The notes: generated by a model not told the origin, from the sequence alone. DNA of 64,000 nt from Eleginops maclovinus (GCF_036324505.1 NC_086363.1:5894655-5958654); one strand, 5' to 3'; shown: positions 1-18,915, numbered from the stretch's first letter. Program-made: numbers and translations.

Positions 1-1871
1 GAACTTTTGACACTTTTCTTTGAAAGCCTTTGTTTGTATTTTCACACAGTGTGCGCTCTCTGTCGAGTGCAGAGTGTTTGTGGAGGTTATCTCCAGCTTC
101 CTTTGAGTTTGCCCTACAGTCTTTCACAATACCGTGACTGCACTTTGATCACTTTCCTTTCTCTCCCGTCTCTGTACACCCTGCCATCAGCTCTGTCTTT
201 CTCCTTTTTCCACCCCCATCTACATCCTGCCTCCCCCCTTTCCCTCCCTTCAGGTCTATCAGCCCCTCCTGAACCTTTTTGCTACCTCGTGCTTCTTTGA
301 CTCTCTTTTTGAAACTTATTCTCCCCGGTGGATGAGCGAGACGGCGAGAGAAAGAGAGAGACATCTGTCTAGAAACCAGAAGGGTAGGGCGTTGCGTCTC
401 CACATGAATTCCTACACACCTTGTAATTGCAGCCAGCGAGTCTTCAGACATCTCACTTAATTGCCTGCCATCCAATTTATGGCGAGATTGGGAGCACGAT
501 GGGAGTCTCTCAGCTAAAGAAAAGAGGAGAAATAGAGACCACTGAAAAAGAAAAAGAGGGCAGGGACGGTGGGAACCAAGTCCAAAAAGACATGCTTTTT
601 TTTGCACTGAAAGAAAGAGGTGTGGGTCCGTTGTGTTCCCGTGCAGATGAACAGAAACAGTGAATCATGCTTTATAAAAAATAGTTTTTTATGTCAAAGT
701 GCTCAGTTATTGGATTCCCCCCAGCACTCAGAAAGGAGAGTCTCAGTATGGACCCGCAATTAGACCCATTAGTGACTTGAGGTAATGATTTGATGTGGGA
801 GGATTGCACAGAAGTTGTCATTGTTTCTCACAGACGCTCTGCTTCAGTGTACGCCTAATTGGTGTAAGTGCTGCCATCAATGCTACATTATTGAGCTAAA
901 TACAGTATACCGTGGCTTTGTGCAAGAGTGTTTCGAGAACCTTTTTTCCGCAACACATACAGATAATGCTATGTAGCAGAATAACACAAGGATGTATCTG
1001 TAGTTGGCACTGCAGTTGACTGCCAGGTCTTGTATTACATCTGCAGGTAACTCTAACTACAAGGCTTGAAATTCTACGGGTCAGATTAGAAGGAGGAAGT
1101 GAGATAGAGAGGGAGACCTTTGTACTGGTACTGATGTGCCTGTTGGAATGGAAGATAAATAAACCCAGCAGTGATCAAAAGCTGGTGCCAAACTCATATA
1201 TCAGCCCACATAGAGGATCACGCCTGACAAATACACAGTGCAAATAAAAGAAATCATTACAAAAAAAATACTGAATTCTTCTCACAGTTCGAGGAATTCT
1301 CCTACTTAGCCGTGCGTTATTATTTATTAAAACATAAAAACATTTATTTTGATATTTGGTCTTTTTATTCTCTGCCTGTCAACACCAAGTTAACCTTTAC
1401 ATATTATTGTCCAGTGTCAATAGTCTAGAGAAGAGATAACTTTGCAATGCTTAAAAGTTTAAATCCAGACTGCTAGCAGCAACAGTGAGATGAAAGCAGC
1501 AAAAGTGATCCGGATGCACCCATGAGGGTATAGAATCTGTGAAGAAACAGGTAATTATTCTTTCTCGCAAGCTCCTTTTCGCCTGATTACTGGCATATTG
1601 TGCCTCCACACAAAGAGTGCAGTTTAAATATTTTCCATCCACAGAAACTGAAAAAATAAATACAGTAATTATATTACCTCTTAGAGTTAAATACTATAAT
1701 ATTCTCTGTTATACTCCTATTCCAATTTGCTATTTACGCAGTTTTTTGTTTGTGTTTACTACCTTAAAAAGAAACTCGGAGCGTAAGACTAGTGATGAGG
1801 ATATATATCATTACCACAGTAGATGCATTTATTGGCTGGTGGGATGAAATTACATTCTAAACCTAAATACC
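1..1871. other. Gene-free stretch, no exon recognised
   Basis: The first 300 bases are pyrimidine-rich (CT-rich) on the + strand, which removes stop codons and creates a long frame on each strand. Around 430-510 there is unique-looking sequence with an ATTTATGGCGAG core that could be a conserved element, but this is only an impression. The rest is AT-rich unique DNA without splice-flanked frames. I see no RNA gene, tandem array or transposon end here. Confidence 0.5.
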
Positions 1872-2294
1872 TTAAAGGTGCCTTGTTTTTTTGCAATTTC
1901 CAGTTTGATATTTGTATTTTGTGCCTCTCCTGGGACATGTCTCCATGCTTTAATGTTCAGAAAGCTCTTTATTTTTCTCATACTGCCTGTGTTGCAGCAC
2001 CTCTTTTCACCCTCTGTCTGAAACCAGAGCCCAGTCTGCTCTGATTGGTTAGCTGGCCGGCTCTGTTGTGATTGATCAACCACTTAGAGATGTCCCGCCC
2101 CTTAGCCTATCACGTACAATGTGTTGGTGCGCTAGCCATTACACACGTGAGTGCTACATAGCGATGTGTGGGAGAGAAACTCCCTCTGGAGGGAACTTTG
2201 GGATTTTAGCCTTTGCAGACCATTGACATGCACACACATCTATAAAACTCACTGGAAAGACAAAACCCCAAAATGCGTAATAGCGCCCCTTTAA
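1872..2294 (+). mobile_element. TTAA-bounded non-autonomous DNA transposon (piggyBac-like MITE), copy A
   Basis: The element is 423 bp including a TTAA at each end (1872-1875 and 2291-2294), the target-site signature of piggyBac-type transposons. Read inward, the two ends begin TTAAAGGTGC and TTAAAGGGGC, so they are short terminal inverted repeats with one mismatch in ten. It contains no coding frame for a transposase. An internal 20-base block at 2009-2028 (CACCCTCTGTCTGAAACCAG) recurs exactly, in reverse complement, at 24117-24136, which shows it is a dispersed family. It also carries a CCAAT-box core (2035-2048, reverse complement CCAATCAGAGCAGA). The superfamily assignment is inferred from the TTAA and end structure only. 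Confidence 0.72.
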
Positions 2295-2329
2295 CGGTCT
2301 TCCTGCAGTAACAACCTTTAATACTAGTC

Positions 2330-2632
2330 CAGCAGTGGCTCAGTCAGTAGGGGCTTGGACTGGGAATCGTAGGGTCACCGGTTCAAGTCCCCAAACAGAC
2401 TTGAAATATGGAAAGTGGACTGCTACTTGGAGAGGTCCCAGTTCACATCCTAGGCCCTTGAGCAAGGCACCGGACACCTCCAATCCCCCCTCCCCATTGC
2501 TCCCCGGGCGCTGCACAATAGCTGCCCACTGCTCCTAGTACTAGGATGGGTTAAATGCAGAGGACCAATTTCACTGTGTGCTCTGCTGTGTGCATGTAAA
2601 ATGCACACAGCAAATAAAGAGGGTTTCATCCT
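2330..2632 (+). mobile_element. tRNA-derived SINE (teleost V-SINE-like)
   Basis: The head resembles a tRNA gene: an A-box-like TGGCTCAGTCAGTAGG starts at 2336, and a perfect B box GGTTCAAGTCC lies at 2380-2390, giving an internal RNA polymerase III promoter. The body contains CCTTGAGCAAGGCAC and CTCCCCGGGCGCTGC, followed by a TTAAATGCAGAGGA block typical of teleost SINEs. The tail is GCAAATAAAGAGGGTTTC. Assignment to the V-SINE superfamily is from memory of the conserved central block. The sequence is full-length in appearance but has point differences in the tRNA part, so it is a dead copy. The 67-codon open frame across it is not a gene. Confidence 0.82.
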
Positions 2633-3539
2633 CCGATTCTATCTATACTAGAATATATACAGCCTGTTATCTGAAGAAGCCCAGCTCTGCTCCCTCAAAG
2701 ATATTTTTTGTATGTCGTTACCCTTGAACACCCGACAGGGTTCCTCATCTGGTCGTTAGACTCATTATCACAACTGCCATGAAGTCGTGTTTTAGGAGGT
2801 TGGCAGCTAATCAGGGTGAAAAATAATCATGTTAATCAGTGCAGTAAACTCTGCTCCTGGATTTAGTTGAATAATCAATGGAGTGCTGTGTTTGTATGCA
2901 CAGCAACAATAGCAGAGGTTGTTTTGCCCTACAAAAGAATTGTGTGGAAATCAAACATTATGCACTTATAAATATTAAAGATCTACTGTAAAATGTATAA
3001 CACTAAGATGAAATCATGTTATGTTGTTACCACTCGGCCTGAGCAGAGCTGCCATGCTGTTACACCTCATGTTTCTTTAACTTTGAGAGTTTTTTAAATC
3101 AAATATAGTATTATCAGACTGCACCATGTAATCTTTCTCTGTTGCTTTTGCAGCATTTTGTCTCTTTATGTGCTTGGGTAGCACTGCACTGCTGTTTCTC
3201 TCTGACAGATGAGCTTAATACATGACTTACAGTAAACAGATATGTAACCACAATCGACCCGCAGGCTCAGACATAGGAACAGAAACTGCACCGCGTGTAC
3301 AAACATTTACACTTTGTTCCTATGCACACATATGGAACGTATAAACAAATACATCCTGACTGACAACAACATGCACACCCACACACTGCAGTGAATCACT
3401 CTTGTAATGCAAGTTTATCGCCAGAGGGAGAAAAACAAACCTAAACAAACCGAGTGTGGTTGCTGAAGAAGAAGTGGCCAATCCCCGCAGTCCACAAGAT
3501 GAGTCTCCCCTCTGGCTGCATGTTTGATGAATATTCATG
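2633..3539. other. Gene-free stretch
   Basis: Unique AT-rich DNA with no recognisable exon, RNA gene or repeat boundary. The only long frame (minus strand, 3320-3538) lacks splice signals and codon-like composition. Confidence 0.5.
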
Positions 3540-3624
3540 ACTACGTCCCCAGTTTGAGGGTCGGGGTGGGGAGGGGGGTGTTTACTTCGGCGAGGAGTTC
3601 GAAGAGTGGGCTCTACTGTATCAG

Positions 3625-3721
3625 ATGGCTGGATGTTGCGGAGGTGGTTGCCGTAGTGTGTTTGTCTTTCTTCCTGTGGGCAGTGTGAGAGGAGAGACTG
3701 ATGAAGAGGTTGTGAGGACAG
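3625..3721 (+). other. Weak candidate first coding exon
   Basis: An ATG at 3625 opens 32 codons (start MAGCCGGGCRSVFVFLPVG) and reaches a consensus splice donor, ACAG|GTGAGA, after base 3721. The frame meets a stop 11 bases beyond the donor, as expected for an intron. The surrounding 3540-3720 is GC-richer than its flanks, with about eight CpG, including a G-rich run at 3560-3582. The peptide, rich in Cys and Gly, is not one I recognise. A frame this short can arise by chance; only the donor and local composition support it. Confidence 0.18.
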
Positions 3722-6700
3722 GTGAGATATAGATCCAGAATCTATGGGTCAGAGGTCACATATATAGAGTTTAAACATGACGGTGACGGTGTTTGTGTGT
3801 GATCTAGTAAATTTGACATGCTGTTGCTTGTGATACTCCTCAGGCTAACATCAATACCTGTCCAGGGGGGAAAAGCAGGAATCAATGTCACGCTGGTGTA
3901 TATATTAAGGAGCAGATTTTTACAGCTGCACAAGGTGAGATAATCTTTATGGTGTGGTTCGACGTTTAAGAGTAGCGAGGGACAAGAAATGAATTGAAAA
4001 GGGTAAAGACACTATAAAGGCTCTGTGATGGACTTCAGTAGAGGAATAATGGTTTGTGTCTTAAAGGCATCACACACTGGGGGTGCTACGGTGTGTAACA
4101 ACATCCCCATCTTTTATTTTCTATGTAGGTCCACACAAAAGCATGGTCAAAAACAGCTTTCTTCCTTTAATGACATCAAATTACACAACACAAGACTTAT
4201 ATCTGCAGAGACACCAGAACACTAACAGAAGGGGAAGTTCTGAAAAAATTCAACTAACACAATCAAAATGATGTGATGGAAACTCAGTGAGACACAGGGA
4301 GAGCTGGAACTTGATGGCAAACACTGGAGGTTTATTGTGAAGTTACGGCCGGGGAATTGAAAAGACACAGCGGTTTCCCTGACCAATTTTGCAGATCTCT
4401 TCCGTAGTCTGAGGTTTTAACCAGTTCAGAGTGTATACTCAACAAGACGAAACAAACAGGGCATTAAATCTAACTAAAACTGTTGCTAATGGCCGAAGAA
4501 TTTACGCCAACGGGACCTACGCACCCAATTAGAAGGACTCCCAGAGGTACACAAACAATTAACTGTTTAATGAACTGGCAACAACAAGGAGCCAGAGCAG
4601 CTCCTCCTTAAGAGAGACAGCAGCAATACCCCAAGGCCGTAGACTTATGCCATGGGAAAGGAGACAGTGTCGGACTGGGTTAGATACCTAAGCAAAATAT
4701 TCCCCAACAACTGACACATCCAAATATTCCCATAGTCACGCCTTATCAGCAGGGTGTGGGTGCAACAGTCTGTGAGTGAAGGCCTTTCACATGTTATGGT
4801 AACTTTACTCAATCAGGTAACACTTTGAAAACAGATTAAATGTCTTGGCGAGTAAAGACTTCAGAAATGTAGACCCTTGTTTGTGGCTTTTTTAATCTTT
4901 CTTTGCTGACTGAAGGGCTTGAACTTGTGTTATGACTATCAAGAATAAAAAACCATGAACATGAGAATGAAAATCCAGATGCTCTGTCTCGCATCGCTCA
5001 ATTCTGTTCTTACACTTGCTGTTTTGAGTGCATAAGTGCGTTCAAATGCAATCACACGTAACGATCACCATCTTGGCAAAGTAACAGAAGTCGTAGCATT
5101 GCGGTTGCTCTAGTAAACAAGGCACCATTCGAATAATAGCTTTATTTTTTTCAATTATTTCAGGAGCGAACAAACCACTATTCTTTTTTTAAGAAAAGCC
5201 CTATTGTAATAGGTTTGAGAAGTTGGAAGATGTTTGGTACCGCAAACGATAACATTACCAGCTAGCAACAGCGGCAATTGTCACTCCCAGTGAGGGCGCA
5301 GCAGCTGCGTGTTTTTTGAGACATTACAACCTGCTGAAATTCACACAGTGCGCATTAGTTCAAAGTATAAACCACTGCGGTGTACTAAGGAAAGTATCCA
5401 AATTGAGAAACAGCATGCCAAGATTTAAATGTATGCTATTTTAAAGATTTATGATTGACTGCTCAAAAATATCTTTTATGATTGCCTCAATATATAACAA
5501 AGTTAGTTTAATGTAAACCCATCGCTGCTTTTAACTTCTACAACACTGGGAGGAAGGGAGAGCATAAATGGAGGCAGCTATAGGGATAGAAAGAAAGGAA
5601 TGTGGGGGATGGATGGATGGAGAAGGTAGAGTTTGAACGGTGGATCAAAGAATAATGTTCTAGGCAAAACAAAGAACCACACCGTTGGGACAAAGACAGA
5701 GACTCCAAAAGACCTTCAAAACCTCAACACCAGGGAAACAAGTTTCTATGATATATTCAGCAGAACATTTATTAAACCACAGCAGGTGCAAGGCATTGTT
5801 AAAATAAACTTTAGTGCTAATAGTTAAAGTGTGTGTGGTTTTGGCAGGGGAAGGATGTTACTACAGAGGTTTGAATGCAGATGCTACCAGCTGCAGTGCG
5901 GGGATAGAAGCCTCTATCCCCAGAAAAGCAACGGAGAGAAAAGAAGCTTTAACGGATGGAGGGTAAAAATAGTAATGGCACTGTAACAGAGACGCTGTAT
6001 CCACGCTGCCAATATCAGCATGTAGTCCTGCGGATGGAAACAGAAAACCAAGCTTGCTTAACTGCCAGCACTGCCTCGCGCCCCGTGAGTCAACATTACC
6101 GTAGCTTCACAATCAAGAGGGAAAGGTTATTCAATTTGTTTAGTCAATGCTTTAATTAAGTGTGCTGTTCAGAAGTGTGCCGGTGTACAGTTTCTCTAGT
6201 TGTTTATCTATCGATCCACCACTTAAGTCCAAATTGAGGAATATCTATCTCTAAATATCGATTGGTTTTACATTAAATTGTTGAACACATTTCTAAGAAT
6301 TCCTGTACAGACTTTCACGAAGCCTGGGGTCTTGCGGGTTATGCTCTGACTTCTCCTTGAGGAGTTATTTTTGTTTTTTACTCAAACATCTCAGCTGTCT
6401 CATTATCTCCAATATCTGCCTCAGCTTCTTTTGCTCTTTCTGCCTCTCTGACTTCCCTGAAAGCCCCATTCCCACTGCGTTGTTATTCTCTACCTGTCCA
6501 CCAGATGCTCTCAGACATGTTGAACTCTACCCTGACTCTCTTTTTCTACAACCTCACCACTCACACTCTCACACGAACCTGTACCAAATCGGTCTGATGT
6601 TGGTGATGTTCCAATACTTAAAAATGAATGACATTGCCGTCTACAATGTGCCATGGCTTTTGGGGATGCTCACTGTTTTAACTTGGGTTTGTGGGGGGGG

Positions 6701-8924
6701 GGGGGGGGGGTTGCAACAGTGATGCATTTCTTTGAACACTTCCCACTTAGCAGACAGCCAATTAGAGAGCGTCGAGCCAACGCTGATTTGAATCTAATCT
6801 GCCAGTGGAAGAATACGTTTAAAGTTGTGTGCTATGAACTAGACATAAAACTGTTTTTTTCTTATCTCCAAGTTACTCTTAGTTTTTAAAGTTGTAATCT
6901 CAAGCTTTGATGAGTCTGAGAGCACTAGCATACATGCTGCACTCTTTGAAGTGAATAAGGGATGATTACCCTCTTGCATGACTCATACATCAGTTAAAGT
7001 CTGCAGGTTGGTCCATGATAAAAAAAAAAAGATACAGAAAAATAGAAATACACTGCAAAAAAAGCCTTTATTAATATTTTACAGACCCCCAAAACTTCCC
7101 AGGCTCCCCTGTAGTGTGCACCCCGCCGTTAGCCCCAGCTGTGGTTTAATTGTGCTTTACAATAATTAGCTGCGTTTTGTCATGTTAATACGCTCAATTA
7201 AGACGATAACAGTGGGAAACATTCACAACAAAACTCATTTTCACACTGAACCCTACTTAAAAAGTATTGTAGTACTTGCACGTTATTATATGGTGTTCAA
7301 AAACTATTTTACATGGGATACAATCATGTGAAACATAGGTAAACAGAGGCAGAACAAGCTTCTTGACCGTGTGAAATATTATAATTCAGATATGACATTT
7401 AAGATTTCACATTACTGAACACGTTTTAACCTTTTCACAGAGAAAACGGTATTGCAACAGCTGATCACAGGTAATAAGGAATTTCATTCGAGTGGATTCT
7501 TTATCTTTACATGCTGCTGGTGACACGTCTCAAGACAGAGCTCAGCGTGAATGGAAAAGCTTGACCTACAAAGGACCCACCTGAAAAAATAAAGGTTACA
7601 GTGGTGGAATCAGAACTAACAGGATTAAAGACTCCCACTGGAAATCCCTCTTTGTTCTTGTAGCCTGATGTAAAACATAAAAGAGCCTGTCTTACACATT
7701 TTCTTCTTCTTTTTTCGAGAAGAGACAGCCAAGATGTTAAGGCTGTACACGGCATCATGACGAAGTGTGAATTTCTGCCTCTGGCTGAGAGTGCAGGGTG
7801 AGGTCAGGGCGTCGTTGTCATAGCTCTGACTTCTTAGTTTGATTACCATTGGCCTGAATGACTGGAGGGTGTATTGACTGAGAGTGTGAATGGACTATCT
7901 TAGATATTTATGACCACTCTTCGCTCATGCATCCCTGATGATGTGAGAAAGGCCAGAGACTGTTCAGTGAATTGTCTTCAGGTGAAAATGATTCTGGATG
8001 TGAATTACATTTTGAATGTGAAGGCAAGAGCGTTACTGTATGTTTGGGCGGTGTATTTCTGTATGGATGGATGTGATAGCTGCCTAGACTTGACTGAGTT
8101 CACTGGTAACACTTTTACCACACCAGGAAGCTCAATTTTGGTTGGTGGAAGTGAAAATGTTGGAGTTTTAAATCAGAAACACGGTCTTAAATTCTGCATT
8201 ATAACTATATTCTACTTCAGGTCAGAATTTTCCAAAATCGTACAAAACCAACAATCTTTGCCTTTTACCAATTACTTTGATTTGCCCAAATTTGACCATA
8301 CAACTCTGAACCCTGCTTGATGCCAGGAGCAGAAATTGCACAGCTAAAACTAAATAATGCTGTGTTAGTAACAGTAATCATTTCTAATAATAATAATAAT
8401 CACATGAAACCACACTTCATATATTCCTGGGCTGGGGAGTTAAGTTCATACGAGGAAGCATTGATCAGTGTGAGTGTTAGCTAAATAAATTGGTGTATCA
8501 ATAATAAGCATGTGGTCCCTATAAATATCCTGAGTAAAAAGAAAAAACATAATTACTACTATATTAGATATTTCAAATTGCTTTTATATGAAAGTCATTT
8601 TCATGGAGTTTTTCAGGCCTTGTGCTTATATTCATTATCTAAGGGTAAGTGGTTTGTCCCGGGGCATGATTCTTGTGTTAATATGTGTGTGTTGGCCTGG
8701 TTTGTGTGTATAGAATTATGTGTGTGTGTCTGAACAAGGAACCCCTGTTCGTGCTACATCCACTTTACCAGCCACTGCCATTCATAACTCAAAGTCATGT
8801 AGCGTGCCTTTGAAAATAGCTTTTGAAAACAGAGGGTGGAAACGCGTACCCCTGTTATTTTGTCACTGTCAGTTGTTTGGTGCGGTGACAAGGATAGGTT
8901 GGGTGAGTTGAGGGGGAGGAGGCG
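3722..8924. other. Gene-free stretch with small simple repeats
   Basis: No exon or RNA gene is supported. A (GGAT)n tract lies at 5606-5620, a run of 18 G at 6693-6710 and an (AAT)n tract at 8385-8400. The segment 4270-4830 reads like diverged retroelement DNA, but I cannot define ends. The 136-codon frame at 7910-8320 has no splice context and a length expected by chance. Confidence 0.45.
6693..6710 (+). repeat. Homopolymer run of 18 G
   Basis: An uninterrupted poly-G tract on the + strand. It is slippage-prone, and its length in an assembly is often unreliable. It is one of six G runs of ten or more in the window, all on the same strand. Confidence 0.95.
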
Positions 8925-9160
8925 GCGGCGGGTGGGTAGTTAGACCTTGAATTGGAGCAAGCAAGAGACCGGACCCAGCCGAGCATCGTGCTGGAGAGGC
9001 AGGCAAAAATAAACAGCGCGTCTGAAGAATCAATTCAGTGTGCCTGTCAGAGGACTGTCAAACTCCCCTCCATGATGGACAGTCTGGATGTTCACAGTCT
9101 ATTTGCCGCCAGGCTGTGGAGCGGTGAGTAAGTGAACCGTGCCGGGCCGAGCACAGACAA
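8925..9160 (+). promoter_or_regulatory. CpG-dense block, probable promoter/5' UTR
   Basis: This ~230-bp block holds about 13 CpG, including GGCGGCGGCGG near 8920-8930 and CCGTGCCGGGCCGAG at 9138-9152, against very few in the surrounding kilobases. It ends in the ATG-to-splice-donor candidate at 9072-9123. In fish and other vertebrates such compact CpG clusters commonly mark promoters and first exons. No TATA box is obvious just upstream. A promoter role is inferred from composition and from the adjoining splice donor. Confidence 0.4.
9072..9123 (+). other. Best candidate first coding exon (start + splice donor)
   Basis: Two adjacent ATG codons (9072 and 9075) open a frame reading MMDSLDVHSLFAARLWS, then a G at 9123 directly before a near-perfect splice donor, GTGAGTAAG (9124-9132). 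The exon would therefore end in phase 1. Upstream the frame stays open back to a TAG at 8937, so an internal-exon reading with an extended N-terminus is also possible, but I see no good acceptor there. The exon lies inside a CpG-dense block, as first exons often do. I do not recognise the peptide and no following exon was identified, so the product is unknown. If real, the gene is transcribed on the + strand. Confidence 0.4.
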
Positions 9161-15778
<6,618 letters not shown>

Positions 15779-16222
15779 CAGTGGTGGAGGAAGAATTCCT
15801 ATGTTTTGATTCTACAGTGATTCCATTTCCAGTAAACGCACTTCCTTGAGAATGGTGCAATTAAGTATGATTAAAAGATGTACTAAAAGTATGAGGAGTA
15901 AAAGCAATCGTAAAAAACTAAATTAGTCATATTTAAAAGGAAAAGCAGTCTTGACATTTGAAAAGCTGGAATTAAAAATGTTCTCAAGCCACTAATTGTT
16001 TTAAGAAGACATAAAAAAGGTTGAATAGTCTGACCTCAAGGGAAAAAATCCTCACTAGTTTTATGTGTTAAAATCTGAATCTATAAAATAAGTACTCACT
16101 AAAGTTTTAAAATAACTTTAAGTAGTGGAGTACAAAGTGGCACAGAAAGAAATTACTCAAGTAAAATCCAAGTACTTTAATTTTGTACTTGAGATAATAT
16201 ACTTTATTACTTTTCCCCACTG
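15779..16222. mobile_element. Degenerate CAGTGGTGG-ended MITE (hAT-like)
   Basis: The segment starts CAGTGGTGGAGGAAG and ends with a sequence whose reverse complement is CAGTGGGGAAAAGTA, giving imperfect terminal inverted repeats. Both ends are rich in AAGTA/TACTT words, as in the better-preserved relative at 21423-21965. It is 444 bp and non-coding. Eight bases on either side do not match, so no target duplication is visible. The superfamily is inferred from end similarity to known fish hAT-type MITEs. Confidence 0.55.
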
Positions 16223-18761
16223 CAATAATGTTGACGGTCTATGTTTAACTAGTAGGGATTAGCTTTCAATATGGCTCCATGTTGGTTCTGTACTGTTTAA
16301 CACCTTCACCCCGTGTCCTTTGCTAAATAGTTTTGACAGAAGGGCTGGAAAGTCTCATTTACAAATAAGTCCGTTATATCAGCACTGCGGACAGCGCCAT
16401 GGATTAATCACTGCACAGCCCAGTTAGGTTACTGATTTTAGAGCCCTAGTTGGGCCATAGATTCCTGCACACACTTCAGTCAGATACAGGATTAATGAGC
16501 CAGACAGACTAAAATATTCAACTTAACAAACCCCTCTGCTCCTGCACTACCCTATGCTGCTGGGGGAGTCTATAAACAACACATTACTTAGGATTGTTTC
16601 TCAACATTTTCTATAAATATATCTTCTGAAATAACCCCATGAATTGGGATATCTGGCCCAAAATATTGTGATGAGTTTCATTACCCCTGCAAACTTTTCT
16701 GTATGATAATGATGAAAAATGTGCTTCTGCTTATTGGCTGACGTAATGGAGAACAGGATGATGATTCATTTGAAAATGACATAATGAATGAAACAATGAA
16801 GAGTACAAATACTGACAGTAATTATGTGTAAATCAAAGAGAACAGAGAAGCTAGTGACATGCTAAGACTAATGGAGGCCATTTTGTGTTTAAGTAATCCT
16901 TGCAAGACAACAGCTCATTTCCATGTCGGAGCAACAGCACATAAAGCCTCAGGATGAAACAAACAATATGGAAAGCTGCAAAGCAACCATAGCAACCATT
17001 TATCTCAGTATACTATAACTGATGGTCCAAATTAGTTACAAAGCTTCAATTCATGCTTCTGTTTAGCCAATTTCCCAGTTAATTATCATTCCAATTTACT
17101 CTATAAATGGCATTCCAATTTGTCTCTCCTTTTAGGGGATTTATTTGGGATTTTTTTGAAACAGGCCCCTTCTCGTTGCGGATATGCATCTCGAAGAGCA
17201 CAGATGCTGCTCTGTTTGCCGAGAGCCTTAAACCCCCCCTCCCCACAGATGAGCTCTTCTCCCTAGGCAAGGGGTATTCCTCTGTGCAGAATCTGGACAT
17301 CTTCCCCCACTAATGATATAGAAAACACACCACTAAGCAATTCTGCTGGGGACGGATTGTGTCTCATTTGGAAAGAATTTGTTTATATGTATGCAGCGCT
17401 ATGAGTCTAACCGTGTTCGTATGTCACTTTAAAGTTCCAGTGATAATGAGGCTGGAATCGGAGGAAAACACCCCAATGCTGTGGGGGGGGGGGGGGGGGG
17501 GGGGTTAATGAATGTGCAAAATGTGAGCCCATGGCCTCATAAAAGCACAGAAGTGAGTCAAATTGAAAGAATAACCAAGTCTAATGCACCTCATCTGCCT
17601 TTGATTGTGGTTCCTCTGTTTGGCCGTTGTAATTATTTTGTTGAAGCACCGTAGAGAGCCGGCTGACCACAACCTTGCCTTGGGGACACGCCGGCAGAAT
17701 AATAATAAAGAACAGGAGGAACATTGAGGCCAGTCTCTCCTGTCTCAAGGCTTTCATTCGACATGAGGCAGACAGCAGTATGCATTTGTATCCTTCAGTG
17801 AAACCTAAATTAAAAGTAAGTAGATGAGAGCAGAGCCCCATTACTCTGAGGAATTTATTTCAGAACGAACGCAGGAAGGAGGAGAATTTAATATGGCTGA
17901 AAGTAGCGTTTGTGTTGGCACTGTTGAATGTCTCTATGAGAGTTTAGAGGAAGCTAGGCCAAACTGAAGCAGTGGAGTGAGCTCTGGGGATAAGATGAAG
18001 GATTGAGGGGAATGGGAGAGAAGTTTTGCAAAGGGAGAGAGACTCTACAGAGAAGGAGGTGAGTAGGAAATGAAGATGAAGCGAGGCAGAAAGGAAAAGG
18101 GAAACTGTCTAGTTTGTGTGGAAACGGAGGATGAATGTTTGAGGCTATAGCTTTTAAAAACTCAAGTAAAGCCAGCTGGCTCCTGACTGCAATGGAAAAT
18201 GGAAAAGGAGAGTTTGAGTGGCGAGTCCAGGGGCCAGTGGAGCGAGGCAGGGCCCGGTGAGGCCAAGCAGCGGGGCAGCCTTCCTTCGTGAGCGAGAACT
18301 CATTTACAATGGTTAAGGCAGGGTGAGCTTAGCCAGGCCAATACTGAACCGCAGCTTTTATCTGCAGTCTTAAAGGGGACTCCAATCCATCATTTGCCTG
18401 TAATTAAACACTGGGTGTTCACAATGCGCAATTATTAACAATTTCCTACATGAATAAAGCCACACTTTTTGCCAGCATTTTCCTTTCACCAGCTCAATGC
18501 ATGCTTTATGTATAGCACAACGCTTTGCCTTAAAGCTGCAGGGGGTGAAGTTGCAGAGGAAATGATCCTGCTGGGCAACCAGATGAGTAAGAAGATGCTC
18601 CGCTCACAGTAAACAACAATCCTGTGTGCAATAATGGCTGAAGAATCCTGCTGTGGCCTTCATGCCCACTCATCTCCACCTTCAATGTTAACATCTTTGT
18701 TCAAAGTCGGGCAGAGACAGGAGATGCATCTGCCTGTGAGATTAAGCTGTTGACTCTAAGC
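16223..18761. other. Gene-free stretch; possible conserved non-coding DNA near 18.4-18.7 kb
   Basis: The sequence is unique apart from a run of 22 G at 17483-17504. The block 18380-18690 is repeat-free and contains homeodomain-type (CAATTATTAACAA) and CAAT-rich words of the kind seen in conserved vertebrate enhancers; this is an impression, since no alignment was possible. Frames at 17079-17313 and 17581-17841 lack splice support. Confidence 0.35.
17483..17504 (+). repeat. Homopolymer run of 22 G
   Basis: The longest pure G tract in the window, on the + strand and without interruption. Length is likely to vary between individuals and to be poorly resolved by sequencing. Confidence 0.95.
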
Positions 18762-18915
18762 CAGTGCTCGCCAACCTTTCTGGCATGTGATCCCTTATAT
18801 AATTAGATCAGCGTTTATTGGAAAAACGCTTATCGTTTTCTTCTCTGACAGTAAAGTTAGCATAGCTTAGCATGGGAAGGGGGGAAACAGTTGCTTGGTT
18901 CTGTCTAAAGTCTTG
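18762..18915. mobile_element. Fragment of dispersed repeat(s), hAT-like end
   Basis: It begins CAGTGCTCGCCAACCTTTCTG, close to the widespread vertebrate hAT/Charlie terminus that reads CAGTGGTTCTCAACC, and continues GGCATGTGATCCCTTA. It then passes into TTAGCATAGCTTAGCAT and GGGGGGAAACAG words that recur across teleost genomes. The second end is not recognisable, so this is a truncated or composite copy. Family identity is from memory and only approximate. Confidence 0.45.

Noticed and set aside
149..607. 152-codon minus-strand frame
   Set aside because: Purine-rich strand composition (Lys/Arg/Gly/Glu) explains openness; no splice or domain support.
2335..2538. 67-codon frame in the SINE
   Set aside because: Lies entirely within the tRNA-derived SINE.
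7910..8320. 136-codon + strand frame
   Set aside because: No recognisable domain, AT-rich codons, no flanking splice or promoter signals.
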